From: Micromonospora vinacea
GTDB lineage: Bacteria > Actinomycetota > Actinomycetes > Mycobacteriales > Micromonosporaceae
DNA length: 64,000 bases
Direction: 5' to 3'
Assembly: GCF_015751785.1 (NCBI RefSeq)
Contig: NZ_JADOTY010000001.1
Location: 1,860,001-1,924,000, forward strand
Shown: piece by piece, positions 17,392 to 25,359 of the stretch
How positions within the stretch are numbered: position 1 is the stretch's first letter
Layout: each line of letters opens with the position of its first letter
Made by a program: the position numbers and the translations under genes
The notes under the pieces: model-generated
Told to the model about the DNA's origin: nothing
Database searches by the model: none
The model's input: only the letters and a program-made list of their open reading frames with translations

Positions 17392-18728
17392 GACGAATCA
17401 CTTCCCTTTGATGTCAGCGTCACTGTGACAGACCAGCCGGCTTCGCTCGTCGGCCCGGCCGCGAAACGCGCGCCGATCAACTGCGCTCGTTCCCGCATGC
17501 CGATCAGCCCGACCCCGCTGCTGGTGCGCACCGCCGGCTCGGGACGCCGCGTTGGCGGACCATTCACCACCGCCAGCGACACCTCGCGCGGCAGGTAGCG
17601 CAGGGTGATCAGCACGGGCGCGCCCGGCGCGTGCTGCCGCGCGTTCGACAGCGACTCCTGCACCATCCGGTAGAGGGCGACGTCGGCGATCGGCGGGACC
17701 GGACGTGGCGACCCAACGCCCACGAACTCGACCGGCGCGCCCAGGTCCCGAGCGGTCCGGACCAGGTCATCGAGCACGGCCAGCCCCGGCACCGGAACGC
17801 TCCCCTCACCGTCGTGGCCGGCTGTGTCGCCGCTTCCGCTGCCGTCGGCCGGGGTGCCTCGCAGCACCCCGACCACCAGCCGCAGGTTGTTCAGGGTCTC
17901 CTTGCCCTGGGACCGGATCCAGGCCACGCCGGCCTTCGCCGCCTCCGGGTCCCGGTCAATCAGCCGGTGGACCGCCGCCGCCTGCACCACCATTCCGGAC
18001 AGGTGGTGGGCGGCGACGTCGTGCAGTTCCCGAGCCATCTGGGCGCGTTCCGCCTCGATCGCGGACCGCACCTTCGCCTGCTGGGCCCGGACCGCCTCGG
18101 CGGCCTGCAGGCGCAACAGCTGCGTGTAGCGCCGACGGGTCGCCACGTAGTTACCGACGACGACCGCGCCGAGATTGGACAGTGCGCTCGACCCGGCAGG
18201 GCCGACAGCCGACAGCAGAAGGTCCGGCGTCGTCACGGCGGCGGTGCCGAATGCCGCTGCCGCCTCGACCACCACCGCCGCGCCGACCAGCACGAACGCC
18301 GTCCGGGCCGGCAGCAGAACCCCAATGGTGTACGCGACGACGAAGGGCGCGAGTACCCGGATCGTCGCGTCTGGTGGGGACAAGGCGATCATGGCGACCT
18401 GAAGGCCGACGACGCCGGCGAGGCAGAGCAGCGGGCGGACCCGGCGCAGGCAGAGCAGTAGTGCCTGCCCGACCCCGAGGGCGACGAGCAGCCAGGCCCG
18501 CACCGGGTCGACCACGATTTCGCCCGGTGACGTCACGACAAAGAACAGAGCCGCCATCAACGTGAACGTCACCCCGGCGACGCAGACCGCGAGCAGACAG
18601 TCCCGGGCGAACGGCCCAGTCGCCCCGAGGTTGGCGAGCAGTACGTCCAACCGCTTCGTGAGTCGGGGCGCGCCCGCCGGATCGGTCGGCTCGGCGGTGA
18701 GCGGGCCGCCCCCGATGTGATCGTTCAC
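17388..18728 (-). CDS. Sensor histidine kinase, HisKA_3 type
   Basis: 446 residues. About five to six hydrophobic segments fill residues 40-205. The dimerisation/phosphoacceptor motif is ERAQMARELHDVAAHHLSGM near residue 233, and the catalytic domain has YRMVQESLSNARQHAPGAP (N box) and SSGVGLIGMRERAQLIGARF (G box). This is the NarX/DesK-like class that pairs with NarL-type regulators. There is no large extracytoplasmic sensor domain, so the signal is likely sensed in or near the membrane. The gene sits 59 bases downstream of the serine hydrolase gene on the same strand and overlaps the response regulator. Confidence 0.95.
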   Translation of the reverse strand: MNDHIGGGPLTAEPTDPAGAPRLTKRLDVLLANLGATGPFARDCLLAVCVAGVTFTLMAALFFVVTSPGEIVVDPVRAWLLVALGVGQALLLCLRRVRPLLCLAGVVGLQVAMIALSPPDATIRVLAPFVVAYTIGVLLPARTAFVLVGAAVVVEAAAAFGTAAVTTPDLLLSAVGPAGSSALSNLGAVVVGNYVATRRRYTQLLRLQAAEAVRAQQAKVRSAIEAERAQMARELHDVAAHHLSGMVVQAAAVHRLIDRDPEAAKAGVAWIRSQGKETLNNLRLVVGVLRGTPADGSGSGDTAGHDGEGSVPVPGLAVLDDLVRTARDLGAPVEFVGVGSPRPVPPIADVALYRMVQESLSNARQHAPGAPVLITLRYLPREVSLAVVNGPPTRRPEPAVRTSSGVGLIGMRERAQLIGARFAAGPTSEAGWSVTVTLTSKGSDSS

Positions 18729-18787
18729 CGCGTCAGCATCCTCTGCTCATAGATCGAGACGGATCGGGAGGGGTAGGGACGGGACGG

Positions 18788-20860
18788 TCAGTAGGAGATA
18801 TTCGGCGAGAGCAGCATGAACTCGACGGCGAACCATCCCGTACCGACGAGGGCCAGCAGGACCAGGGCGCCGCCGGCGGTTCGCGACCAGCCGACCCGCC
18901 GGCGGACGTCGTCCACCAGCCGGACCGCTGCGGGGACCACCCCGAGCAGGCCGATCAGCTGGGCCACCTGCACGGTGCGCAACGAGGCGGTGGAGAGATC
19001 CTCCAGGCCGATGATGAGCACGAAGCTGCCCACCCAGCCGCCGACCGCGAGCAGGGCGCAGCCGACGCCGACGCGGCTGAGGATGCGCGCGGTGCGTCCA
19101 GCCCGATCACGCGGTGCCCGCCGCCGCAGCCGGCGACCAATCGCCCCGATCGGCCAGGCCAGGACGGTGAGCAGGAGGATGACCACCGAGCCGACGATCA
19201 CCGGGACGGCCAGGTAGGTGCTGCGTGCGGCCCCGACGGGCACCAGGGCGAACGCGGAGTCGAAACCGATAACTTCGACCTGGCCGTCTACCGCTCGCAT
19301 CGCGATCGTTTCCTGCCCGCCCACCTCACGCCAGACCCAGGGCTCGATCTCCTCGTAGACGGCAGCGGAATCGGCCATCGGACGCGGTTCGAGCAGCAGC
19401 CGGCCGTCATCGCGGACGCTCACCGTGGTACGCCCGGACAGGCCGATCAGGGTCAGGAAATTGCTCTTGATCATGCGGGAGCTTTCGTAGGTGCCGGCGG
19501 CCATCGCGGCCCGCTCGGCCGTGCCCGAGGCGTCGGTGGTCGGGAGGGCCAGCTCGGTCGCCGGCACGTTGTTCGCCGCCGCGCCGGGCACCGCCGGGAA
19601 GTAACGGTCGGCGAAGGCTTTCGTCAGCTTCTGCCGAAGCTGGTGGTTGGCCAGGCCCGACGTGCCGGTGCTGTTGAGCGAGATGAACAGGCCGGCGCCC
19701 TCGTCCGGGTAGATCTGCAGGTGGCTGTGGAAAAAGGGGGTGTCGCCGCCGTGGCCGAGGATTCGACGGCCGTTGCGGCTCTCGTCGAAGAACCCGAGGG
19801 TCATCCGGGGTGCACCCGCGAGGGTGCCGAGCGTGGTGGCGTCAAGCGCCGGCTGGTGCATCAGGTCAAGCGTCGGCTCGTCCAGAATCGGGGTGCCGCC
19901 GACCGGTTCGCCGAGGTGAGCGAGCATGAACCGGGCCATGTCCGGGGCCGAGGCGCTCATCGAGCCGGCGGGCGGGGTGCCGATGATCTCGAAGTACCCG
20001 GGTGGGGACGACGCGTTGTCGTACCCGTTCGACACGCGGCCCGCCAGGTCCGCGGGGAGCGGCTGCTCGAAGGAGGACGACGTCATGCCGAGGCGGTCGA
20101 AGACGTTACGGTCGACGTACTCCTCGAAGGGGATACCGCTGACCCGTTCGACGATGTACCCGGCGAGTGAGTTGCCGTAGTTGGAGTAGGCCGGCACGGT
20201 GCCCGGCCGGTAGATCTGCTCCGGCGGGTCGGTGACCAGAGCCTCGCGCAGGTCGGCCCGGGTACCTTCCTTGCCGATGAGGCCGGCGATCCGCTCCTCG
20301 AACCCGGCGGTGTGGGTCAGCAGGTGGCGCAGGGTGATCGGCTCGTCGAAGTTGCGGGGGATGGTGAAGTCGAGGTAGGCGGCGATGTCGGCGTCGAGGT
20401 CGACCCTGCCGTCCTGGACGAGTTGCATCGCGGCGGTGGCGGTGGCGAGCTTCGACACCGATCCGATCCGGAACAGGTGCCGCTCGGGGTCGACCGGCAC
20501 CGGCTCGGTGCCCTCGCTGCCGGTGTCGACGTGGCCGTACCCCCGGGTGGTGACGGTCTCACCGTCGTTGACGACGGCGACCGTCGCCCCGGCGATGTCA
20601 TTGGCTTCCAGCGCGGCCGGGAGCATCTCGTCGAGCCAGGCGTTCACGTCGCTGGCGTTCAACACGCGCGGTTCGACGGCTGCTGCCGGGGCGTCGCTCG
20701 TCGGGGCCGGCTCCTGGCCGGCACCGGCACCGCAGCCGACGACGCCCGTCCCGACGACGACCGCGGTTGCCAGGGCGGCACCGAGACGCCGCAGGCGGAA
20801 TGCCGACCGGGACCGGTACGACCGGGAAGGAGTCTGCGCTGGTGCATCGTTCTGGTTCAT
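18788..20860 (-). CDS. Lipoprotein-type serine hydrolase (beta-lactamase/PBP4-like) with C-terminal membrane helices
   Basis: 690 residues from ATG 20860 (MNQNDAPAQTPS); an upstream extension to 20911 lacks signal features. The N-terminus has an Arg-rich n-region, a hydrophobic core (LGAALATAVVVGTGVVG) and a lipobox Cys in VVGCGAG near residue 32. The serine hydrolase domain has S-x-x-K in FRIGSVSKLATA (near 134), Y-x-N in AYSNYGNSLAGYIVE (near 225) and HGGDTPFFHSHL near 370. At the C-terminus four hydrophobic helices follow (~540-690). Such proteins hydrolyse D-amino-acid-containing peptides or esters, and the membrane tail resembles FmtA/EstB-like membrane esterases. The operon with the two-component genes suggests a cell-envelope stress role (inference). 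Confidence 0.85.
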   Translation of the reverse strand: MNQNDAPAQTPSRSYRSRSAFRLRRLGAALATAVVVGTGVVGCGAGAGQEPAPTSDAPAAAVEPRVLNASDVNAWLDEMLPAALEANDIAGATVAVVNDGETVTTRGYGHVDTGSEGTEPVPVDPERHLFRIGSVSKLATATAAMQLVQDGRVDLDADIAAYLDFTIPRNFDEPITLRHLLTHTAGFEERIAGLIGKEGTRADLREALVTDPPEQIYRPGTVPAYSNYGNSLAGYIVERVSGIPFEEYVDRNVFDRLGMTSSSFEQPLPADLAGRVSNGYDNASSPPGYFEIIGTPPAGSMSASAPDMARFMLAHLGEPVGGTPILDEPTLDLMHQPALDATTLGTLAGAPRMTLGFFDESRNGRRILGHGGDTPFFHSHLQIYPDEGAGLFISLNSTGTSGLANHQLRQKLTKAFADRYFPAVPGAAANNVPATELALPTTDASGTAERAAMAAGTYESSRMIKSNFLTLIGLSGRTTVSVRDDGRLLLEPRPMADSAAVYEEIEPWVWREVGGQETIAMRAVDGQVEVIGFDSAFALVPVGAARSTYLAVPVIVGSVVILLLTVLAWPIGAIGRRLRRRAPRDRAGRTARILSRVGVGCALLAVGGWVGSFVLIIGLEDLSTASLRTVQVAQLIGLLGVVPAAVRLVDDVRRRVGWSRTAGGALVLLALVGTGWFAVEFMLLSPNISY

Positions 20861-20917
20861 GCCCGAGAGCTTGTTGCAGCAGCGCAGCCACGCCATCTGG
20901 CGCAGGACCACATTCGA

Positions 20918-20937
20918 CTTACGACTTAAGTGGTAAG
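20918..20937. promoter_or_regulatory. Near-perfect palindrome upstream of serine hydrolase operon
   Basis: CTTACgACTTAAGTgGTAAG, 18 of 20 positions symmetric, centred 67 bases before the hydrolase start codon. Its size and symmetry fit a dimeric repressor operator such as those of TetR or MarR families. No adjacent regulator of those families is present; the binding protein is unknown. Confidence 0.5.
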
Positions 20938-21027
20938 GCTCAGCCGACCAGCTGACGTGTCGAGGTGGAAGCCCTGCAGTTGATCATCCTGTTGCTCGTG
21001 CGATGTGCGCCCCTGGCAGCCGAAACC

Positions 21028-24000
21028 TCATCCGATGGCCATGTCCACAAATCTCGATAGATGCAGTTGGGCTGCGACGGTCACGGTGTCGGTGGGCCCA
21101 TTCCGATGCTTGGCAACAATAAAATCCGCCTCCCCGGCCCGCGGCGACTCCTTGTCGTAGTAGTCGTCGCGGTGCAGAAGGATGACAACGTCGGCATCCT
21201 GCTCGATCGAGTTGTGGGTGGCGATGCCGTTGGCGATGAAGTTGTGCTTCCCGAGCACAGTCGCGTCGAACACTTCTTGCTCACCGAGCGACTCGATGGA
21301 CACGATCGAGTCCCAGAAGATGTCGTTGGTCGCATGCAGGTCGAGGTCGGCCGCGTCGAGGACGCCGGCGATGGCCGCGAGCCGGGAGCGGCTTGGCGCG
21401 TGCTTCCAGAGGGTGCTGCCGCAGAACTGGGTGCCGATGGCCTTGGCGAACTCACGGTGAGTCATGCCCTGCTCGACCAGAATCTCCTTCACCCTGGTCC
21501 ACACCTCGCGCGGCACGGTGTCAACGTTGGTGTTGCTCTCCGTCGACTCCAGAGCAGCGAGCAGAGCGGCGCAGCCCTCCGAGCGCTGCCCGTAGACGCC
21601 GATCTCGCGCAGGAATCTCAGCTGGTCGTCCCGACCGGAGATGTCGAGCGTGTACTGGGGGCGATGCCCCACGACCGGTACGACCTTCAGCCGGGCTGTA
21701 ATGCCATACCTCAGGAGCAGTCGAGAGATGTCCTCGAGCATTCGTCGGCTGGTGGATGCGAAATAGACACGCCCTCCGCGGCCCGAGCCGTTGATGGTCA
21801 CCGAACCATCCGTGGCCCACAGGTGCCGTAGGAAGGCGGTGATCTGCGCCTTGGGCAGGCTGAAAACCCTCGAAGGGAGAAACTTCTCGTGTGATCTCAG
21901 GCCGAAGAGGCCCAAGTCGTCAAGCCAAGCCGCGATGGGGTTACGCCGTCCGCGAGCCAGCCGATAGGGCGCAGGCAGTCTGAGGGTCGTCACCCTCGCC
22001 GCCGCATAGTCGTCGCGCACGGCGTTGATCCCGAAGTGCTTCGCGGCCTCCGCCACAGCCTGCAGATTCAGCTCATCGCAGCTTGCGTATCGGATGGGTT
22101 GGCGGCGCACGAACGAGCCATCGCCCAACAGGTGAGCCAACATGACGACCTCCGCGTCGGCCCATGGGCGGGTAACCATTGGCGGCGGTAGGTGGCGTGG
22201 TGTGGCGATGCGGTCTCCGGGCGACAGCTCACCGAGCGGCACCCACCCGGTGAACGCGAGGAAGGGGTGGTTCGCTGTGGCATCGATCTGCTTGCCCGAT
22301 GCAAGGGTCAGCCGGAACACCTCGCGGATGCCGCTCGGGAAGACGTGGGTCATGGTGCGAGGCGTATAGCGAAGGCTCTCGTCCAACGCCCAGACCGGGA
22401 TGTCCTTTGCGCCGCTGGACAACAGCTCACCGAAAGTGATCTCGGTGTTGTCATCCGCTCGAACCACTCGGGTCTCCGCCGTGAGGCAGCCAGATTCACG
22501 CAAATCGGACAGCTGAGGTCGTTTGTCGGTGCGCTGCTCGGGGCCACGGTTCAGCTGACTGACCGCGATCACCGGGCACTCGACCTCCTTGGCCAACAGC
22601 TTCAGGCCACGGGACAGGTCCGCGACCTCCTGCTGGCGGCTCTCGGTGCGCTTCGGTGAGGTCATCAGCTGGAGATAGTCGACCACGATCATCTTGAGGT
22701 CGTGCCGCTGCTTGAGCCGGCGGGCCTTGGCCCGGATCTCCATCAGGTTCATGCTCGGCGTGTCGTCGACGAAGAGCGGTGCTTCGCTGATCTCACCCAT
22801 GCACCGGGCCAGCTTGGTCCAGTCGTCGTCGGAGAGCTGACCACTGCGCAGCACGTGCAGCGGCACCCGCGCCTCGGCGGAGAGCAGTCGCATCACGATC
22901 TCGACCTTGCTCATTTCCAGCGAGAAGATGGCGGCCGCCTGGTTGGCGCGGATCGCTGCGTTTCGGGCGAAGTCCATGCTTGCCGTGCTGTTGTGGGTAG
23001 GGATCATCGCCCGGCTGGCCAGGTACAGGTGTTCGTCGTTGTCGACGGTCACGCACCGCACCGGAACGCTGGGGACCGGCCGGACGTCGACGATGAAGCG
23101 CGAGCTCGTTCGAACGTCGGAGGCGGTGCGGCGGCGTTCGGCGTGTGCATCCTGCTTGCGCCTGAGCCGGAAGATGACATCCGGGGTGGAGAAGTTCAAC
23201 GTGTACGCGATCGACGACTCGCGGGTGCGGCCGCGCACCGGCTTCGCGTTGACGGTGCAGCGGTAGCCGAGGCTGACGATGAGTTCGCGTACGTCGTCAG
23301 CCAGCCGCTTCGAGGTCGACGTGTACTGCAGGTTGCCGGCGGGGGCGACGGTCCCATCAGTGTCCATCAGCCCAGCGAGCAACGCCCTGCGCTGAGCCTC
23401 CGAGGCGCGCAGGTAGGCGCCCGGGATGTGCTTGTTCCCCGCCACCCCGACCTGACGCAACAGCCCGATGAAGCCGTCCGCCTCGAGGTGCGTGACCATC
23501 TCCGGATCTGCCGTGGTGAAGCGGCTGGCGTCGCTGTGCCCGTCACCGAGCCACGCCCCCAAGGTGTAGGGCGGGACCAGCAGCTCACGGTCCGGGAGTT
23601 GGATGGGAGCGCAGTTCCGTACGGCGTGGTTGAGCCGCTGCTGGGCGGTGTCCGTATGCAGCGTGGCTGCGATCTCGGCAGTGGTGACGACGCCGTCGTG
23701 GTCGACCCGGCTGCCGGCATTGACCTTTCGCTCGGCTCGCTCGAGAAGGGCGCTCAGAAGCGGACCGGCCGGATAGCCGGGTGCAGTCCAGTTCTGCGGC
23801 TTGCCGTTGCGGACGATGGGACGGCTGATCCGGCCAACCGACCCGACCCCACGGGCGACGGTGTGCAGGACGTGCCGGAACTCCGGCCCAACCTGCTCGA
23901 TCGTGTCGAAGAGCGTGATCGGCTGGTTCCGCAGGGAGCTCAGCCGCTGATGTGCCGCACGCACGTTGGCGAGCGACGACTCGGGCCAGTGCCGCCTCTG

Positions 24001-24963
24001 CCGCACCGGGGCCTGCCGTCGGCTCGCGCGGCTGGTGGTCTTCCACAGGTGCTCCGCGTCGGCCACGATGACAGTGCCGTCGGAGAATTCCACCTCGTAG
24101 CAGGGGCGGTCGTGCATGACGTCGAAGGCGTGTGTGACGGTGGTGGGTCTGCCGTCCGCCGCCAGAAGTTGATCGCCCGCCTCGACCTCACCCATCGTGG
24201 TCCAGCCGCCCGGGGTCGGCAGTGGGGTGTCGAGCGCGAGCGCCTTTCCCAGACCAGGCCGGCCCGCCACGATGATCAGCTGTCCGGCGTGCAGGCCGTT
24301 GAGCAGTCGGTCCAGGTCGCTGAAGCCGGTGGGTACACCGGTCATCATGCCGCCCTGTGCGCCCACCGCCTCGATCTCGTCCAGCGTCGGCTGCAACATG
24401 TCGGCAAGAACCGCGAAGTCCTCGCTGACCCGGCGTTCGGTGACGTCGTACACGGCCTGCTGGGCCAGGTCGACGACGTCGTCCACGTCGCGGCTGCCGC
24501 CGCTGGCGGTGCCGTAGCCCAGCTGCACGATCTTGGTGCCGGCCTCGACCAGCCGGCGCAGCACGGCTCGCTCGCTGACGATGCGGGCGTAGTACGCCGC
24601 GTTGGCGGCGGTGGGCACGCTGGCGATCAGGGTGTGCAGGTACGGCGCGCCACCGATGCGTACCAGATCCCCGGAGTCGGCGAGCGCCGCCGCGACCGTG
24701 ATCGAGTCGGCCGGCTCACCGCGACCGTAGATGTCGAGGATGATGTCGAAGATGGTGGCGTGCACCGGCCGGTAGAAGTCGTTGGTCTTGAGGATCTCGA
24801 CGACGTCGGCGATGGCGTCCTTGGAGAGCAGCATGCCGCCGAGGACGCACTGCTCGGCGGCGACGTCCTGGGGCGGGGTCTTGTCGAACTGGCCATCCCG
24901 CTGCCCGGGTGGCTGGCCTCCGCCGGAGCGTGGCTCTGCCCGCATGTCGTCGGTGACCGACAC
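21028..24963 (-). CDS. dnaB: Replicative DNA helicase DnaB with two inteins
   Basis: 1311 codons from GTG 24963 (VSVTDDMRAEPRSGG), preceded by GGAGGGGGG. The frame is open further upstream but without a ribosome binding site. Removing two inteins (22990-24243 and 21211-22488) leaves a 467-residue extein, the normal DnaB length: N-terminal domain with PPQDVAAEQCVLGGMLLS, RecA-like domain with IIVAGRPGLGK|STASMDFARN (Walker A, split by intein 1), MIVVDYLQLM (Walker B), and LSDLRESG|SIEQDADVVILLHRDDYY (split by intein 2). DnaB unwinds the parental duplex at the fork as a hexamer. Both inserts interrupt catalytic motifs, so splicing is needed for activity. Confidence 0.97.
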   Translation of the reverse strand: MSVTDDMRAEPRSGGGQPPGQRDGQFDKTPPQDVAAEQCVLGGMLLSKDAIADVVEILKTNDFYRPVHATIFDIILDIYGRGEPADSITVAAALADSGDLVRIGGAPYLHTLIASVPTAANAAYYARIVSERAVLRRLVEAGTKIVQLGYGTASGGSRDVDDVVDLAQQAVYDVTERRVSEDFAVLADMLQPTLDEIEAVGAQGGMMTGVPTGFSDLDRLLNGLHAGQLIIVAGRPGLGKALALDTPLPTPGGWTTMGEVEAGDQLLAADGRPTTVTHAFDVMHDRPCYEVEFSDGTVIVADAEHLWKTTSRASRRQAPVRQRRHWPESSLANVRAAHQRLSSLRNQPITLFDTIEQVGPEFRHVLHTVARGVGSVGRISRPIVRNGKPQNWTAPGYPAGPLLSALLERAERKVNAGSRVDHDGVVTTAEIAATLHTDTAQQRLNHAVRNCAPIQLPDRELLVPPYTLGAWLGDGHSDASRFTTADPEMVTHLEADGFIGLLRQVGVAGNKHIPGAYLRASEAQRRALLAGLMDTDGTVAPAGNLQYTSTSKRLADDVRELIVSLGYRCTVNAKPVRGRTRESSIAYTLNFSTPDVIFRLRRKQDAHAERRRTASDVRTSSRFIVDVRPVPSVPVRCVTVDNDEHLYLASRAMIPTHNSTASMDFARNAAIRANQAAAIFSLEMSKVEIVMRLLSAEARVPLHVLRSGQLSDDDWTKLARCMGEISEAPLFVDDTPSMNLMEIRAKARRLKQRHDLKMIVVDYLQLMTSPKRTESRQQEVADLSRGLKLLAKEVECPVIAVSQLNRGPEQRTDKRPQLSDLRESGCLTAETRVVRADDNTEITFGELLSSGAKDIPVWALDESLRYTPRTMTHVFPSGIREVFRLTLASGKQIDATANHPFLAFTGWVPLGELSPGDRIATPRHLPPPMVTRPWADAEVVMLAHLLGDGSFVRRQPIRYASCDELNLQAVAEAAKHFGINAVRDDYAAARVTTLRLPAPYRLARGRRNPIAAWLDDLGLFGLRSHEKFLPSRVFSLPKAQITAFLRHLWATDGSVTINGSGRGGRVYFASTSRRMLEDISRLLLRYGITARLKVVPVVGHRPQYTLDISGRDDQLRFLREIGVYGQRSEGCAALLAALESTESNTNVDTVPREVWTRVKEILVEQGMTHREFAKAIGTQFCGSTLWKHAPSRSRLAAIAGVLDAADLDLHATNDIFWDSIVSIESLGEQEVFDATVLGKHNFIANGIATHNSIEQDADVVILLHRDDYYDKESPRAGEADFIVAKHRNGPTDTVTVAAQLHLSRFVDMAIG
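21211..22488 (-). mobile_element. DnaB intein 2, canonical class 1 with LAGLIDADG endonuclease
   Basis: 426 residues inserted in DLRESG|S, the site also used by the Mycobacterium tuberculosis DnaB intein. It begins with Cys (CLTAETRVVRADD), has block B DATANHPFLAF with the conserved T-x-x-H, block F VFDATVLGKHNFIANG, and ends IATHN before extein Ser. LAHLLGDGSFV and LWATDGSVT are the paired LAGLIDADG helices with Asp retained. Parts of the coding DNA are visibly less GC-biased than the flanking exteins, in keeping with mobility. Confidence 0.93.
22990..24243 (-). mobile_element. DnaB intein 1, P-loop insertion, class 3 features, LAGLIDADG endonuclease
   Basis: 418 residues inserted between the Lys of the Walker A GLGK and the following Ser. 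It starts with Ala (ALALDTPLPTPGGW) instead of the usual Cys/Ser, and ends PTHN before extein Ser. The three residues that mark class 3 inteins are all visible: Trp in block B (ADAEHLW), Cys in block F (VPVRCVTVD) and Thr in block G (IPTHN). The endonuclease has two LAGLIDADG-type helices, LGAWLGDGHSD and LLAGLMDTDGTV, each keeping its acidic residue. Codon frame is intact, so splicing and homing may both be functional. Confidence 0.92.
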
Positions 24964-25359
24964 GGGTCCCCCCTCCACTGCGCCGGATCCAGTCCCAGCT
25001 CTACCGCTGGGGTCTGACACTTCTCCTCCGACCGGGCCGGTCGATCGGGGGCCATCGCCGGCGGTCGAGGGCCAACCATACGGACCCCGAGGTCAGAGAC
25101 TCAACAACGCCGGTGGACGAGCCTCGGGACAACCTGTGGATCCCGGTGGACAGCATGTGCGCAGCGTGTGCACAGCCTGTGGAAAACCGTTGGGGAATTC
25201 TTGGCCAGAACTCGTTGACCTGCGTAAACATGCTCCCCAGCCTGTGGAGGAGAATATTTCGGTCGGGCCTGTGACACGATCGTCCCGTACTATCTCCAGC
25301 GAACGGCTACACCTGGACAGCGGATTCCGCTTTCGGTTCAGAAGGGTCACACTCCGGCC
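24964..25359. other. Intergenic region upstream of dnaB, with three CCTGTGGA repeats
   Basis: 396 bases between the divergent dnaB and a disordered membrane protein gene. CCTGTGGA occurs three times (25133-25140, 25176-25183, 25241-25248); the middle copy is TGTGGAAAA, one base from a DnaA box (TTATCCACA on the other strand). A TACTAT -10-like hexamer lies at about 25291-25296 on the plus strand, but no good -35 is spaced from it. No RNA gene or open frame is supported. Confidence 0.5.
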
